Source: an uncultured Bacteroidia bacterium
Lineage (GTDB): Bacteria > Bacteroidota > Bacteroidia > Bacteroidales > UBA932
Assembly (NCBI GenBank): GCA_902762655.1
Contig: CACWOZ010000005.1
Span: forward strand, 53,408 to 117,407
DNA length: 64,000 nucleotides
Direction: 5' to 3'
Position 1 is the first letter of the stretch, and each line of letters begins with the position of its first letter. This document shows, piece by piece, positions 7,988-17,122 of the stretch. The notes beneath the pieces were generated by a model, which saw nothing but the letters and a program-made list of their open reading frames with translations, was not told the DNA's origin and ran no database searches. The translations under genes were made by a program, and so were the position numbers.

Positions 7988-10246
7988 ATGAAAGCAGCAT
8001 TGATACTGATAGCCCTTGTCAGCACCCTGTCCAGTCCGGACGGAAAACTAAGTATGGATTTCGATCTTACGAAAAAGGGCGAACCTTCCTACGAATTGAT
8101 TTATGACGGACGCCAGGCGGTAAAGCCGAGCAAGATGGGTTTCATATTCCGCGGGCCCAAGAAGGCGACCCGCCGTACCCTCGAAAACCGTGGCAAGCGT
8201 TACGGCCGGCCGGTGGACATGAGCAAAGGCTTTACTCTGAAAGATGTTCAGACCTGCAGTTTCGATGAAACCTGGCAGACCGTATGGGGCGAAGAATCCC
8301 ATATCCGCAATAACTACAACGAGATGGCTGTCACCCTCGAGAAGAACGGTGTGGAAATGGTCATACGCTTCCGCCTTTACGATGACGGCCTGGGGTTCCG
8401 CTATGAATTCCCCGAGCAGCCGGGGCTGGTGGATTTCGTTGTCAAAGAAGAACTTACAGAGTTTGCAATGGCGGGTGACCATACCGCTTTCTGGATTCCC
8501 GGCGATTATGACACGCAAGAGTACAGTTACAATGTGACTCGTATGAGCGATATCCGCCGGACAGCAAGGAAGATGAAGGTCGGCAATGCCTCCCAGCAGA
8601 CATTCAGCCCGTCCGGGGTGCAGACCGCCCTTCAGTTGAAAACAGACGACGGTCTCTACATCAACATCCACGAGGCTGCGGTGGTGAACTATCCCACCAC
8701 CAGCCTGGAACTCAGGCGCAGGACCTTCCGCACGCACCTTACTCCCGACGCCGAAGGCTGGGGTGCCCTCCTGCAGGCCGGCAGCCGCACTCCCTGGCGC
8801 ACGGTGATGGTGGTAGATGATGCGCGCAAAGTGCTGTCCTCCAGGCTTATATTGAATCTGAACGAACCCTGCGCCCTGGAAGACGTGAGTTGGATCCATC
8901 CTACCAAATACATGGGAGTGTGGTGGGAGATGATAGTCGGGCGCAGCACCTGGTCCTACAGCGATGACCACAACGTAATCATCATTGGAGAAACCGATTA
9001 TGCGGGATCGAAACCCCATGGCAGGCACGGCGCGAACAACGAGAATGTCCGCCGCTACATCGACTTTGCCGCCGCCAGCGGAATGGACGGCCTCTTGATA
9101 GAAGGCTGGAATATCGGCTGGGAAAACTGGTTCGGGCATCAGAAAGACAGGGTGTTCGACTTTGTCACCCCTTATCCGGACTTCGACCTGCCAGCCCTCA
9201 ACGCATACGCCCATTCCAAGGGCATACGTCTGATAATGCATCACGAAACATCCTCATCCACGGCTAATTACGAACGCTGCATCCCCGAGGCATACGCGCT
9301 TATGAACAAGTATGGATACGATGCGGTCAAAACGGGCTACGTGGGCGACATCCTCCCCATAGGAGAGCATCACTACAGTCAGAGCATTATCAACCACTAC
9401 AATTACGTCCTGAAGCGTGCGGCCGAGCATCACATAATGGTTAACGGGCATGAGGCGGTGCGTCCCACGGGGCTTTGCCGAACCTGGCCCAATCTGGTGG
9501 GCAACGAGGCTGCCAAGGGCGGAGAGTTCTGCGACAGCGTCGAGCCAAAGCACCTCACCATCCTGCCTTTCACCCGCCTGCAGGGCGGTCCCATGGACTA
9601 TACTCCCGGTGCGCTGGAGATGAACCTGAAACTCATCACTCCCAAGCGCAACGACGTACTTAAATTCACTGTCTGCAAGCAACTTGGCCTTTATCTGACC
9701 ATGCCATCTCCTTTCCAGATGGCGTGCGACCTGCCGGAAAACTATGAGCGCTATGCCGACGCCTTCCAGTTCATCAAAGACGTCGCTGTCGACTGGGAGC
9801 AGAGCAAGTACCTGTATGCCGAGCCCGGCGACTATATCGTGGTTGCCCGCCAGCCCCGCAAGTCCACAATGGAACTCGCAGCCAAGGGTGTCGCCTCTCT
9901 CGCTGACGGCAAGAAGGACTATGTGAACGGCGCCAGCCGCTTCTGCCTCACCGACGTCAACGGAAATCCGGATGCAACGAAAGATATCTGGTTCGTAGGC
10001 GGAATCACCGATGAGGAACCCCGCACTTTCGACATCCCCTTCGACTACCTCAAACCCGGCGCGAAATACGAGGCCACCATCTATGCCGACGCGCCCGATG
10101 CCGACGGCGTGAACGTGTCGCAGGAAACCGGCTCCGCCCCCTGCGCCCGCTATAACATTACAAAACAGACCGTTGACGCCTCCACTGTCCTCACCATCCG
10201 AATGGCTCCCTCGGGTGGATTTGCAATATCCCTGAAAGAAATATGA
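7988..10246 (+). CDS. susB: GH97 alpha-glucosidase, SusB type
   Basis: A 752-residue periplasmic GH97 enzyme with a short signal peptide. An N-terminal beta-sandwich leads into a barrel beginning near KYMGVWWEMIVGRSTWSY. Glutamates in NGHEAVRPTG (E489), NEAAKGGEF (E507 and E513) have the same 18- and 24-residue offsets as Bacteroides thetaiotaomicron SusB E508, E526 and E532, which are base, calcium ligand and acid. This places it in the inverting, glutamate-based alpha-glucosidase group rather than the retaining alpha-galactosidase group. It would hydrolyse maltooligosaccharides and work with the divergent malQ. No susCD pair is nearby. Its stop overlaps the next start as ATGA. Confidence 0.93.
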   Translation: MKAALILIALVSTLSSPDGKLSMDFDLTKKGEPSYELIYDGRQAVKPSKMGFIFRGPKKATRRTLENRGKRYGRPVDMSKGFTLKDVQTCSFDETWQTVWGEESHIRNNYNEMAVTLEKNGVEMVIRFRLYDDGLGFRYEFPEQPGLVDFVVKEELTEFAMAGDHTAFWIPGDYDTQEYSYNVTRMSDIRRTARKMKVGNASQQTFSPSGVQTALQLKTDDGLYINIHEAAVVNYPTTSLELRRRTFRTHLTPDAEGWGALLQAGSRTPWRTVMVVDDARKVLSSRLILNLNEPCALEDVSWIHPTKYMGVWWEMIVGRSTWSYSDDHNVIIIGETDYAGSKPHGRHGANNENVRRYIDFAAASGMDGLLIEGWNIGWENWFGHQKDRVFDFVTPYPDFDLPALNAYAHSKGIRLIMHHETSSSTANYERCIPEAYALMNKYGYDAVKTGYVGDILPIGEHHYSQSIINHYNYVLKRAAEHHIMVNGHEAVRPTGLCRTWPNLVGNEAAKGGEFCDSVEPKHLTILPFTRLQGGPMDYTPGALEMNLKLITPKRNDVLKFTVCKQLGLYLTMPSPFQMACDLPENYERYADAFQFIKDVAVDWEQSKYLYAEPGDYIVVARQPRKSTMELAAKGVASLADGKKDYVNGASRFCLTDVNGNPDATKDIWFVGGITDEEPRTFDIPFDYLKPGAKYEATIYADAPDADGVNVSQETGSAPCARYNITKQTVDASTVLTIRMAPSGGFAISLKEI

Positions 10247-11760
10247 AAAGAATACTGATAATACCCCTTCTGCTCTTCGCAACTCTCGCGTCCGCACAAG
10301 ACTATGAATTCGATTATCTGGACTGTACCAGCATAGCAGTGGGGCGCCTGGCTTCCGTAGACGGCAGCGTGATGACATCCCATACCTGCGACGGAAAGTC
10401 CCGCACCTGGCTCACCCAGGAACCTGCCGCCAAATACCCTAAAGGCACGATGCATCCCGTCTACCGCGGCGGACGGCATGTGGCGTTCCCCGGCGACACT
10501 ACCGGGCTTCGCAAAACGGGCGAGATTCCCGAGGCGCGCAAGACCTTCGCGTATCTGAATACGGCCTATCCTTCCCTCAATGAGAAGCAGGTGGCCATAG
10601 GAGAGACGACATTCTCCGGCCCGGACACCCTGCGCAGCAGCAACGGCATCTTCCTGGTAGAAGAACTCTGCCGTCTGGCTCTCCAGCGCTGCGACAACGC
10701 CCGCGACGCCGTCAAACTGATGGGCGAACTCGCAGAGGAGTACGGATACATCGACGGCGGAGAGTGCCTGACGGTGGCCGACCCGAAAGAGGTCTGGTTC
10801 TTCGAGGTTCTCGGTGCCGGCAAAGGTGAGAAGGGCGCTGTCTGGGCTGCCCAGCGCGTTCCAGACGACGAGGTGGCGGTATCCGCCAACATCCCCCGCA
10901 TCGGAAAAATAGACAGGAGCGACAAGCGCAACTTCATGGCTTCCTCGAACGTTGAGGAAGTGGCGCTCAAGTACGGCCTTTGGGACGGTCAGGGAGACTT
11001 CTACTTCTACAAGGCCTACCATGCCGCATACGGCGCCGGCAAGAACTTCCGCGAGCGCGAGTGGTGGATACTCAGCACCTTGGCACCCTCGCTCGGTCTC
11101 AAGTACGAAGATGACGAAATGCCCTTCAGCGTTAAGCCCGAGAAGCCGGTGAGTGTGCGCGATGTGATGCAACTCCTGCGCTCTACCTACGATGGTGTGG
11201 ACGGATTTGACATGACCCAGAACATAAAGATGGGAGGTAAGGTCAGTCCTCTGGCCAACCCCTGGCCCACTACAAACTACCAGAAGACCATCAACGAAAT
11301 AGCCCCCGGCACCATCACCTTCCGCCGCACCGTAGCGGTGGCCTGGTGCGCATATTCCACAGTCATCCAGCTTCGCGGATGGCTGCCGGATGCGGTGGGC
11401 GGCATCTGCTGGCTTGCAGTAGATAACCCCGCGCAGAGCCCCCACATCCCCATCTTCGCCGGCGGCAAGACCCTCCCGGAGCCGATGTCGGCCTGCGGCC
11501 AGAAGAAATACGATCCATCGCTCTTCGTATGGCAGTTCCGCAAGGCCAACAAACTCGCCACCCTCAGCTGGCAGACAACCAAGGACGGATTCAACAAGGT
11601 GCTGAAGGAGGTTGAGGATGAGACCTTCGATGGCCTGCCCGGAGCAAAAGCCACTCCCGCGGAACTCGACGCCTACACCCAGAAGGTCTACGACAATGCC
11701 GCTGCCCGATGGGCAGAACTCGAAGCGAAATACTGGGTAGAATTCGGCAGAGGATTCTAG
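10243..11760 (+). CDS. Exported C69 family dipeptidase
   Basis: A 505-residue Ntn-hydrolase dipeptidase related to PepD/U34. A signal peptide (about 1-18) is followed by DCTSIAVGR with Cys28 as the probable nucleophile that becomes N-terminal after processing. The conserved ASVDGSVMTSHTCDG and GETTFSG segments follow. It probably hydrolyses dipeptides in the periplasm. Its start overlaps the susB stop by 4 nt, so the two are translationally coupled. A second C69 member lies at 21787-23490 and shares the fold, with similar DGS, GETT and GWLPD blocks. Confidence 0.88.
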   Translation: MKRILIIPLLLFATLASAQDYEFDYLDCTSIAVGRLASVDGSVMTSHTCDGKSRTWLTQEPAAKYPKGTMHPVYRGGRHVAFPGDTTGLRKTGEIPEARKTFAYLNTAYPSLNEKQVAIGETTFSGPDTLRSSNGIFLVEELCRLALQRCDNARDAVKLMGELAEEYGYIDGGECLTVADPKEVWFFEVLGAGKGEKGAVWAAQRVPDDEVAVSANIPRIGKIDRSDKRNFMASSNVEEVALKYGLWDGQGDFYFYKAYHAAYGAGKNFREREWWILSTLAPSLGLKYEDDEMPFSVKPEKPVSVRDVMQLLRSTYDGVDGFDMTQNIKMGGKVSPLANPWPTTNYQKTINEIAPGTITFRRTVAVAWCAYSTVIQLRGWLPDAVGGICWLAVDNPAQSPHIPIFAGGKTLPEPMSACGQKKYDPSLFVWQFRKANKLATLSWQTTKDGFNKVLKEVEDETFDGLPGAKATPAELDAYTQKVYDNAAARWAELEAKYWVEFGRGF

Positions 11761-11769
11761 AACTATTGC

Positions 11770-11777
11770 TATATTTG
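11770..11777 (+). promoter_or_regulatory. -7 box for the nucleoside-gate gene
   Basis: TATATTTG lies 10 nt after the C69 stop and 23 bp before the next ATG (11801). It suggests separate or additional transcription of that gene. Confidence 0.5.
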
Positions 11778-11800
11778 AGGCCCGTAATCCAATTAACCTG

Positions 11801-12940
11801 ATGAAAGCATCTAAAAGATCTACCATCGAAGCGGTAGTCTTCCTTACTATTCTGGTAGCCGTTTTCTGGGCCCTGGGTGCCCGTATGGGCGGAGGGAATA
11901 TGCTCAAGACTATGATGAACACGGCGCACGACCTGCTTTTGAACACCGTGTTTTACCTGATGGGCATAACCGTTCTTACCGGAGCCCTGTCGAAGTTGCT
12001 GGCAGAGTTTGGCGTGGTCAGCCTGCTGGAGAAGTTCCTCCGTCCGCTGATGAAGCCTCTCTTCAACCTTCCCGGCGTAGCGGCCCTGGGTGCCATCATG
12101 ACCTTCTTGTCGGACAATCCCGCCATCATCGCGCTCAGCAAGGACCGTTCCTTCGCATCCTATTTCAAGAAGTACCAACTTGTTTCGCTCACCAACTTTG
12201 GAACCGCGTTCGGAATGGGCTTCGTGGTGCTCATCACCATGTTCGGCTACGGTAACGTCAGTGCGGCTTTCATCGGCTTATTCGGCGCCTTCTGCGGATC
12301 CATCATCTCCACGCGCCTCATGCAGCGCTCCTGCCGCAAGGCCTGGCCGGAGGAGATGGAAGAGAAGGTAATCGAGGCCTCCCAAGAGGAACTTGCGGAA
12401 GAACGCATCGAGGGCGGCAGGAAGGACGGCATCTTCATGCGTTTCCTGAATGCCATGCTCGACGGTGGCAAGAACGGCGTTGAACTCGGCCTGCAGATCA
12501 TCCCCGGCGTGCTCATCATCACCACCGCAGTCATAATGGTGACCTTCGGCCCCGGAGCGGATGGTTACACTGGAGCCGCCACGCAGGGCGTGCCCATCCT
12601 TCCCTGGCTCGCGGGCAAGATACATTGGGTGTTCGAGTGGCTCTTCGGTTTCCAGGCGATGGAACTGATTGCCTTCCCCATGACGGCTCTCGGTTCAGTG
12701 GGAGCCTCCCTGGGCCTGCTACCCAGTTTCAATGCTGCCGGATTCCTTGACGGAAATGCCATCGCGGTCTGCACTGCCATCGGCATGTGCTGGTCCGGCT
12801 ATCTCTCCACCCACACCGCGATGCTCGACTCCCTCGGCTGGCGCAAAGCCATCCCCAAGGCCCTCGGCGCCCACACCATCGCAGGCCTCTGCGCCGGCAT
12901 CATCGCCCACTTCTCCTTCTTGATTATCAGCATGTTATGA
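11801..12940 (+). CDS. Nucleoside recognition (Gate) domain membrane protein
   Basis: A 379-residue polytopic inner-membrane protein with helices near 10-27, 42-62, 85-105, 125-165 and several more in the last third. It matches the nucleoside-recognition/Gate family (spore-maturation SpmA/B and YjiH relatives); MTFLSDNPAIIALSKDRSFA resembles a Gate segment. A charged cytoplasmic loop (about 185-215, EEMEEKVIEASQEELAEERI) separates the halves. The substrate is unknown; members are assumed to move nucleosides or other small solutes. The gene follows the dipeptidase, and a 13-bp hairpin closes the unit. Confidence 0.8.
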   Translation: MKASKRSTIEAVVFLTILVAVFWALGARMGGGNMLKTMMNTAHDLLLNTVFYLMGITVLTGALSKLLAEFGVVSLLEKFLRPLMKPLFNLPGVAALGAIMTFLSDNPAIIALSKDRSFASYFKKYQLVSLTNFGTAFGMGFVVLITMFGYGNVSAAFIGLFGAFCGSIISTRLMQRSCRKAWPEEMEEKVIEASQEELAEERIEGGRKDGIFMRFLNAMLDGGKNGVELGLQIIPGVLIITTAVIMVTFGPGADGYTGAATQGVPILPWLAGKIHWVFEWLFGFQAMELIAFPMTALGSVGASLGLLPSFNAAGFLDGNAIAVCTAIGMCWSGYLSTHTAMLDSLGWRKAIPKALGAHTIAGLCAGIIAHFSFLIISML

Positions 12941-12942
12941 AA

Positions 12943-12972
12943 AATCGTCTGGTGATAACTCACCAGACGATT
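12943..12972. terminator. Bidirectional hairpin terminator
   Basis: A perfect 13-bp inverted repeat (AATCGTCTGGTGA, 4-nt loop TAAC, complement) sits between the stop at 12940 and the convergent GH3 stop at 13006. Flanking A and T residues allow it to act on both strands. Confidence 0.8.
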
Positions 12973-13005
12973 ATGTGTAAGTGCCTGATAATCAGCGAGG
13001 GCTTA

Positions 13006-15126
13006 CTAGAAGCGGTATTTCCTGGTGCGGAGGTCCTTCGCTGCGGAACTGTTGCCGACCTCCAGCACGTACTTGCCGTGAACTGGAACCATATCCTGAG
13101 CAGCCTCATCCCACCAGAGGAAGGTCTCGTCATCAATGGGTATCTCAACCTTCACGCTCTTGCCGGCAGGCACGGAAACCCTCTTGAAGCCGCGCAGGGT
13201 GCGTACGGGGCCGCCCACATCGCCGGGCTTCGAAACATAGAGTTGCACGACCTCGGTGCCATCGCGCTTACCCTTATTGCGGACTTTGACCACCACCTTT
13301 CCGTCGCGTACGCGAGGCCTTCCGACCTTGAAAGAAGTATAACTCAGGCCGTAGCCGAACTGCCACAGGGGCTCGCCCGTGAAGAAACGATAGGTATGTC
13401 CCGCCATGTTATAATCCGAGAAATCAGGCAGTTGCTCCGTGCTCTTGTAGAAGGTCAGAGGCAGTTTTCCGCAAGGGTTATAATCCCCGAAGAGCACATC
13501 TGCGATCGCGGTGCCGCCCTCCTGTCCGGGGTACCATGCCTGGAGGATGGCCTCGCAACAAGCGGTCTCGTCAGTCAGAGCCATCGCGGAACCGCTGAAG
13601 TTCACGAGGATGATCTTCTTCCCGGCCTTATGCAGCGCTGCGATCAGATCTTTCTGTACCTGAGGGAGTTCGATCTTCGTGCGGTCGCCACCCTCGAATC
13701 CTGGGAAGCCGCCTGCGTCACCCTGCTCTCCTTCCAGGAAGGGGGTGATGCCGGATGCGAAGATAACGGTCTCGACCCCATCCAGGGCGGCAAGGACCTT
13801 GTTGAACTCTCCGGCACTTTCGAGATGGCCGCAGCCCTTTACGTAGCGTACGTCACCCAGGCGCGCCTTCAATGCGCTCAGCAGGGTGACCGTCTCCTTT
13901 GGCACGGGGCTGTAGTTGCCCCACTGCATGGTTGTATCGTCCGCATTGGGACCTACCAGCGCCACCGGTACGTCCGCCCTAAGAGGAAGGATGCCACCGC
14001 GGTTCTGAAGGAGTACCATGGTCTCGCGTGCCATCTTAAGCGCAAGCGCCTTATGCTCAGGGCCTTCCACTATCTCTTCCGGAAGATTCGCCCAGGGGTC
14101 CACTCCGTCTATCTCGCCGAGGCGGATGCGTGCGACGATGATTCTCTTGAGGTTGCGGTCGAGTTCTTCCTCGGTCAGCAGGCCCTTCCTGACGGCCTCG
14201 GGGATGGTGTGATATGCATGCCCGCACTCGACATCCACCCCGTATTTTACGGCAAGGGCCGCAGCCTCTTCCTGGGTTTCCACATACTCGTGGCGGCCTT
14301 TGATATAGAAGTCGGCAACCGCCCAGCAGTCGGAAACGATGACTCCCTTGTACCCCCATTTCCCGCGCAGCACGGTGTCGATCAGATAGTCGCTCGCGCC
14401 GCATGGCTGACCCTCGAAGGCATTGTAGGCGGTCATCACCTGTTCCACGTCCGCCTTGGTTACAAGGTCCTTGAATGCAGGCAGATAGGTCTCGTACAGA
14501 TCCCTGCGTGAAGGGCGCGCGTCAAAGCGGTGTCTGTCCGGCTCGGGACCGGAATGCACGGCGTAGTGCTTTGCGCAGGCAAATAGCTTTCGCACCGGGC
14601 TGTCGTACGGGCCCTGCAGGCCGCGCACAACCGCCATACCCATCTGGCCCATCAGATAGGGATCTTCCCCGTAAGTCTCCATCCCGCGGCCCCAGCGGGG
14701 ATCTCGGAAGATATTGATGTTCGGGGTCCAGAATGTGAGGTTCTGATAGCGCTCGTGGCTGCCCTCCGCATCTGCGATGCGATGCTTCACACGGGCCTCG
14801 TCGCTCACCGCGGTAAACACATCGTATACCAGCGCATCATCGAAAGATGCGGCCATTGCGATAGGCATGGGAAAGGTGGTGGCGGAACCGTTGCGACCCA
14901 CTCCGTGCAAGGCCTCGTTCCACCAGTCATACTGCTTGATGCCGAAGCGCGGAATGGCCTGGGATGCGTTGAGGGTTAGCCCTGTCTTCTCTTCGAGCGT
15001 CAGGCGGGAGATAAGGTCGTCCGCCCTTTCCTCGGGGCTCAAGCTTTTATCTTGGAACGGATAAGGCTGCGCAGAAGCGGCTGCAGAGATGCAGAGAACT
15101 GCAATCAGAAGATGTGGTTTGAACAT
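13006..15126 (-). CDS. GH3 beta-glycosidase (beta-xylosidase-like)
   Basis: A 706-residue exported GH3 enzyme that removes sugars from non-reducing ends of beta-linked oligosaccharides. A signal peptide (about 1-20) leads to the barrel with YDWWNEALHGVGR, typical of the xylosidase branch. KHYAVHSGPEPDRHRFDA binds substrate, and VSDCWAV carries the probable nucleophile Asp266. The (alpha/beta)6 sandwich follows (about 350-580), and a fibronectin-III-like domain forms the last 90 residues. No PA14 insertion is seen. The xylosidase-like motifs favour xylosides or arabinosides, but glucosides remain possible. It is transcribed alone, opposite the DUF975-GH28 chain. Confidence 0.93.
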   Translation of the reverse strand: MFKPHLLIAVLCISAAASAQPYPFQDKSLSPEERADDLISRLTLEEKTGLTLNASQAIPRFGIKQYDWWNEALHGVGRNGSATTFPMPIAMAASFDDALVYDVFTAVSDEARVKHRIADAEGSHERYQNLTFWTPNINIFRDPRWGRGMETYGEDPYLMGQMGMAVVRGLQGPYDSPVRKLFACAKHYAVHSGPEPDRHRFDARPSRRDLYETYLPAFKDLVTKADVEQVMTAYNAFEGQPCGASDYLIDTVLRGKWGYKGVIVSDCWAVADFYIKGRHEYVETQEEAAALAVKYGVDVECGHAYHTIPEAVRKGLLTEEELDRNLKRIIVARIRLGEIDGVDPWANLPEEIVEGPEHKALALKMARETMVLLQNRGGILPLRADVPVALVGPNADDTTMQWGNYSPVPKETVTLLSALKARLGDVRYVKGCGHLESAGEFNKVLAALDGVETVIFASGITPFLEGEQGDAGGFPGFEGGDRTKIELPQVQKDLIAALHKAGKKIILVNFSGSAMALTDETACCEAILQAWYPGQEGGTAIADVLFGDYNPCGKLPLTFYKSTEQLPDFSDYNMAGHTYRFFTGEPLWQFGYGLSYTSFKVGRPRVRDGKVVVKVRNKGKRDGTEVVQLYVSKPGDVGGPVRTLRGFKRVSVPAGKSVKVEIPIDDETFLWWDEAAQDMVPVHGKYVLEVGNSSAAKDLRTRKYRF

Positions 15127-15146
15127 AATTTCGTGTTATATTGCCA

Positions 15147-15154
15147 CAAATTTA
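15147..15154 (-). promoter_or_regulatory. -7 box for the GH3 gene
   Basis: TAAATTTG on the minus strand, 20 bp before the GH3 ATG at 15126. Confidence 0.55.
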
Positions 15155-15190
15155 ACAAATAATTGCTACATTGCAGAAAACCTTGTTAAA

Positions 15191-15862
15191 ATGAAAAAGA
15201 CATTCAAAGAACTTAAGCGTGAAGCCCGTGCGGCCCTTAAAGGTAAATGGGGCGAGGGAGTACTCCTGGTGTTCGTACTGCTGCTTTTCGCTTTCCTCTG
15301 CGACCTGCCGAGCGGTTATTATCAGATAACACATCCTAATTTTCAGCAGGAATTGCTGACCTACGGAATGCAGTGGAGTTTTTTCAAGTTCATCATTCCT
15401 ACCAGCCTCCTTGGATTATTTGTTTTCTACCCTTTGGCTGTGGGCGCCTCGAACTCTTTCCGCGTGCTTCTCGCAGGGGATAAGAATCTGGTAGACAATT
15501 CATTCAAAATGGGATTCGGGAATTATCTGCACAATGTAGGCGGAATGTTCTTCATGATGCTGTTCATTTTTCTCTGGTCTTTGCTTCTGGTCATTCCCGG
15601 CATAATAAAAGCGTTTGCCTATGCCATGACCCCCTTCGTACTGGTAGATAATCCCGAACTGTCCTGCTATGAGGCAATCAAACGCAGCCAGGAACTGATG
15701 AAAGGAAACAAATGGCGCTATTTCCTGCTTGCCCTCAGTTTCCTCGGGTGGATACTTCTCGGCATCCTGACCCTGGGCATAGGCTTATTCTGGATTATTC
15801 CTTATATAGAGACAACCATTGCAGCCTTCTACAACGACATCAAAGCCCAGAAAGGCCTATGA
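15191..15862 (+). CDS. DUF975 family membrane protein
   Basis: A 223-residue polytopic membrane protein. I chose ATG 15191 (MKKTFKELKREARAALKGKW), whose basic amphipathic start is typical of DUF975; an upstream in-frame extension lacks that pattern. Predicted helices are near 24-42, 66-90, 115-145 and 180-210. The MTPFVLVDNPELSCYEAIKRSQELMKGNKWRYF segment (partly quoted: ELSCYEAIKRSQELMKGNK) is the family signature. The function of DUF975 is unknown. Its TGA overlaps the ATG of the next gene, which suggests coupled translation. Confidence 0.85.
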   Translation: MKKTFKELKREARAALKGKWGEGVLLVFVLLLFAFLCDLPSGYYQITHPNFQQELLTYGMQWSFFKFIIPTSLLGLFVFYPLAVGASNSFRVLLAGDKNLVDNSFKMGFGNYLHNVGGMFFMMLFIFLWSLLLVIPGIIKAFAYAMTPFVLVDNPELSCYEAIKRSQELMKGNKWRYFLLALSFLGWILLGILTLGIGLFWIIPYIETTIAAFYNDIKAQKGL

Positions 15863-17070
15863 TTGCAATCTATACCATAACCTCCGGCCTGCACGACGAG
15901 GCCGCTGTCCGCAGCCTCTCGGATGAATTCCTGGGCAGCATCTTTCCGGACGGCGGATACGATTTCAAAGGTGCGGACTTCACCGGGTTCGGCTCCGCCA
16001 CTCTTAATATCATCTATGTACGCACCGGCGGCGCCGAAGGTATTTTCGAGGAATTGCTGCCAAAACTGCTCGAGACCGGCGTGTCGTTTTTCACCCTCCT
16101 GACCTCCGGCACCAGCAACTCCCTCGCAGCCTCGCTGGAAATACTTTCCTACCTTAAGCAGAAAGGCTTGAAGGGCGAGGTCCTGCACGGATCCCCCGAA
16201 TACATCCGCGGCCGCATCTCTAATTTGGAGAAGATCGCGAAGGCCCGCGAGAACCTCTACGGCACCACCCTCGGCGTTATCGGCCAGCCCTCCGACTGGC
16301 TCATCTCCAGCATCTACGACGAAGGAACCATCCTCCAGAAACTCGGGGTGCTGGTGAAGGATATCCCGATGGAGGACCTGCTGGACGAATTCGACAGGCA
16401 GAAGGATCGCGAAGTCAACCCCGGCCCAGTCCCCGAAGTCCGCGAAGCTCTCCCCGGCGCCATCCGTATCTACAACGCCCTAAAGGTCCTCGTCGAAGAC
16501 CACGACCTAGGCGCCCTCACCCTCCGCTGCTTCGACCTCCTCGGCACGGTGCACAACACCGGCTGCTACGCCCTCGCAAAACTCAACTCCGAAGGCATCC
16601 CCTCCAGTTGCGAAGGAGACGTCCCCGCCCTTCTGAGCATGATGGTCGCCCAGGCCCTCACCGGTCGTACAGGCTTCCAGGCCAATCCCGCCCGCATCGA
16701 CTTGCAGACCGGAGAGATGCTTTTCGCACACTGCACCATCCCCTTCAACATGGTGGATGAGTTCAACTACGACACCCACTTCGAATCCGGCATAGGTGTC
16801 GGCATCCACGGACACTTCCCCGAAGGCCCCGTCACCGTATTCAAACTCTCCGGTACCTTGGACCGCGCCTTCATCGCCGAAGGGGAACTCTTCCGCAACC
16901 AGTACGAGCAGAACCTCTGCCGCACGCAGGTCTGGCTGCGCATGAGTCCGGACGACGCCCGCTATTTCCTCACCGACCCCATCGGAAACCACCACATCAT
17001 CATCCCCGGGCACTGCGGCGACCTGCTCCGCGAATTCGTTCGTGGCACCTTAATGGTTGATTATCAATAA
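15859..17070 (+). CDS. L-fucose/L-arabinose isomerase-like protein
   Basis: A 403-residue cytoplasmic protein starting at ATG 15859, overlapping the previous stop as ATGA. The body resembles the COG2407 group (L-fucose isomerase and relatives): an N-terminal Rossmann-like half is followed by metal-site-type segments such as SEGIPSSCEGDVPALLSMM (about 252-270) and a late FSGTLDR-like turn (KLSGTLDRAFIAEGEL). Members interconvert aldoses and ketoses or, in some branches, have no proven activity. Next to a GH28 pectinase and opposite a GH3 enzyme, a role with plant-polysaccharide sugars is reasonable, but the substrate cannot be read from sequence. Confidence 0.75.
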   Translation: MIAIYTITSGLHDEAAVRSLSDEFLGSIFPDGGYDFKGADFTGFGSATLNIIYVRTGGAEGIFEELLPKLLETGVSFFTLLTSGTSNSLAASLEILSYLKQKGLKGEVLHGSPEYIRGRISNLEKIAKARENLYGTTLGVIGQPSDWLISSIYDEGTILQKLGVLVKDIPMEDLLDEFDRQKDREVNPGPVPEVREALPGAIRIYNALKVLVEDHDLGALTLRCFDLLGTVHNTGCYALAKLNSEGIPSSCEGDVPALLSMMVAQALTGRTGFQANPARIDLQTGEMLFAHCTIPFNMVDEFNYDTHFESGIGVGIHGHFPEGPVTVFKLSGTLDRAFIAEGELFRNQYEQNLCRTQVWLRMSPDDARYFLTDPIGNHHIIIPGHCGDLLREFVRGTLMVDYQ

Positions 17071-17122
17071 AATAAGCAAACCTACCCCCGAGAAACAGAA
17101 GGGGAAGATAATAGATAAAGCT

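Noticed and set aside
10150-11946. A 598-codon frame antisense to the C69 dipeptidase
   Set aside because: It is a shadow of the well-supported plus-strand gene and has no recognisable domain.
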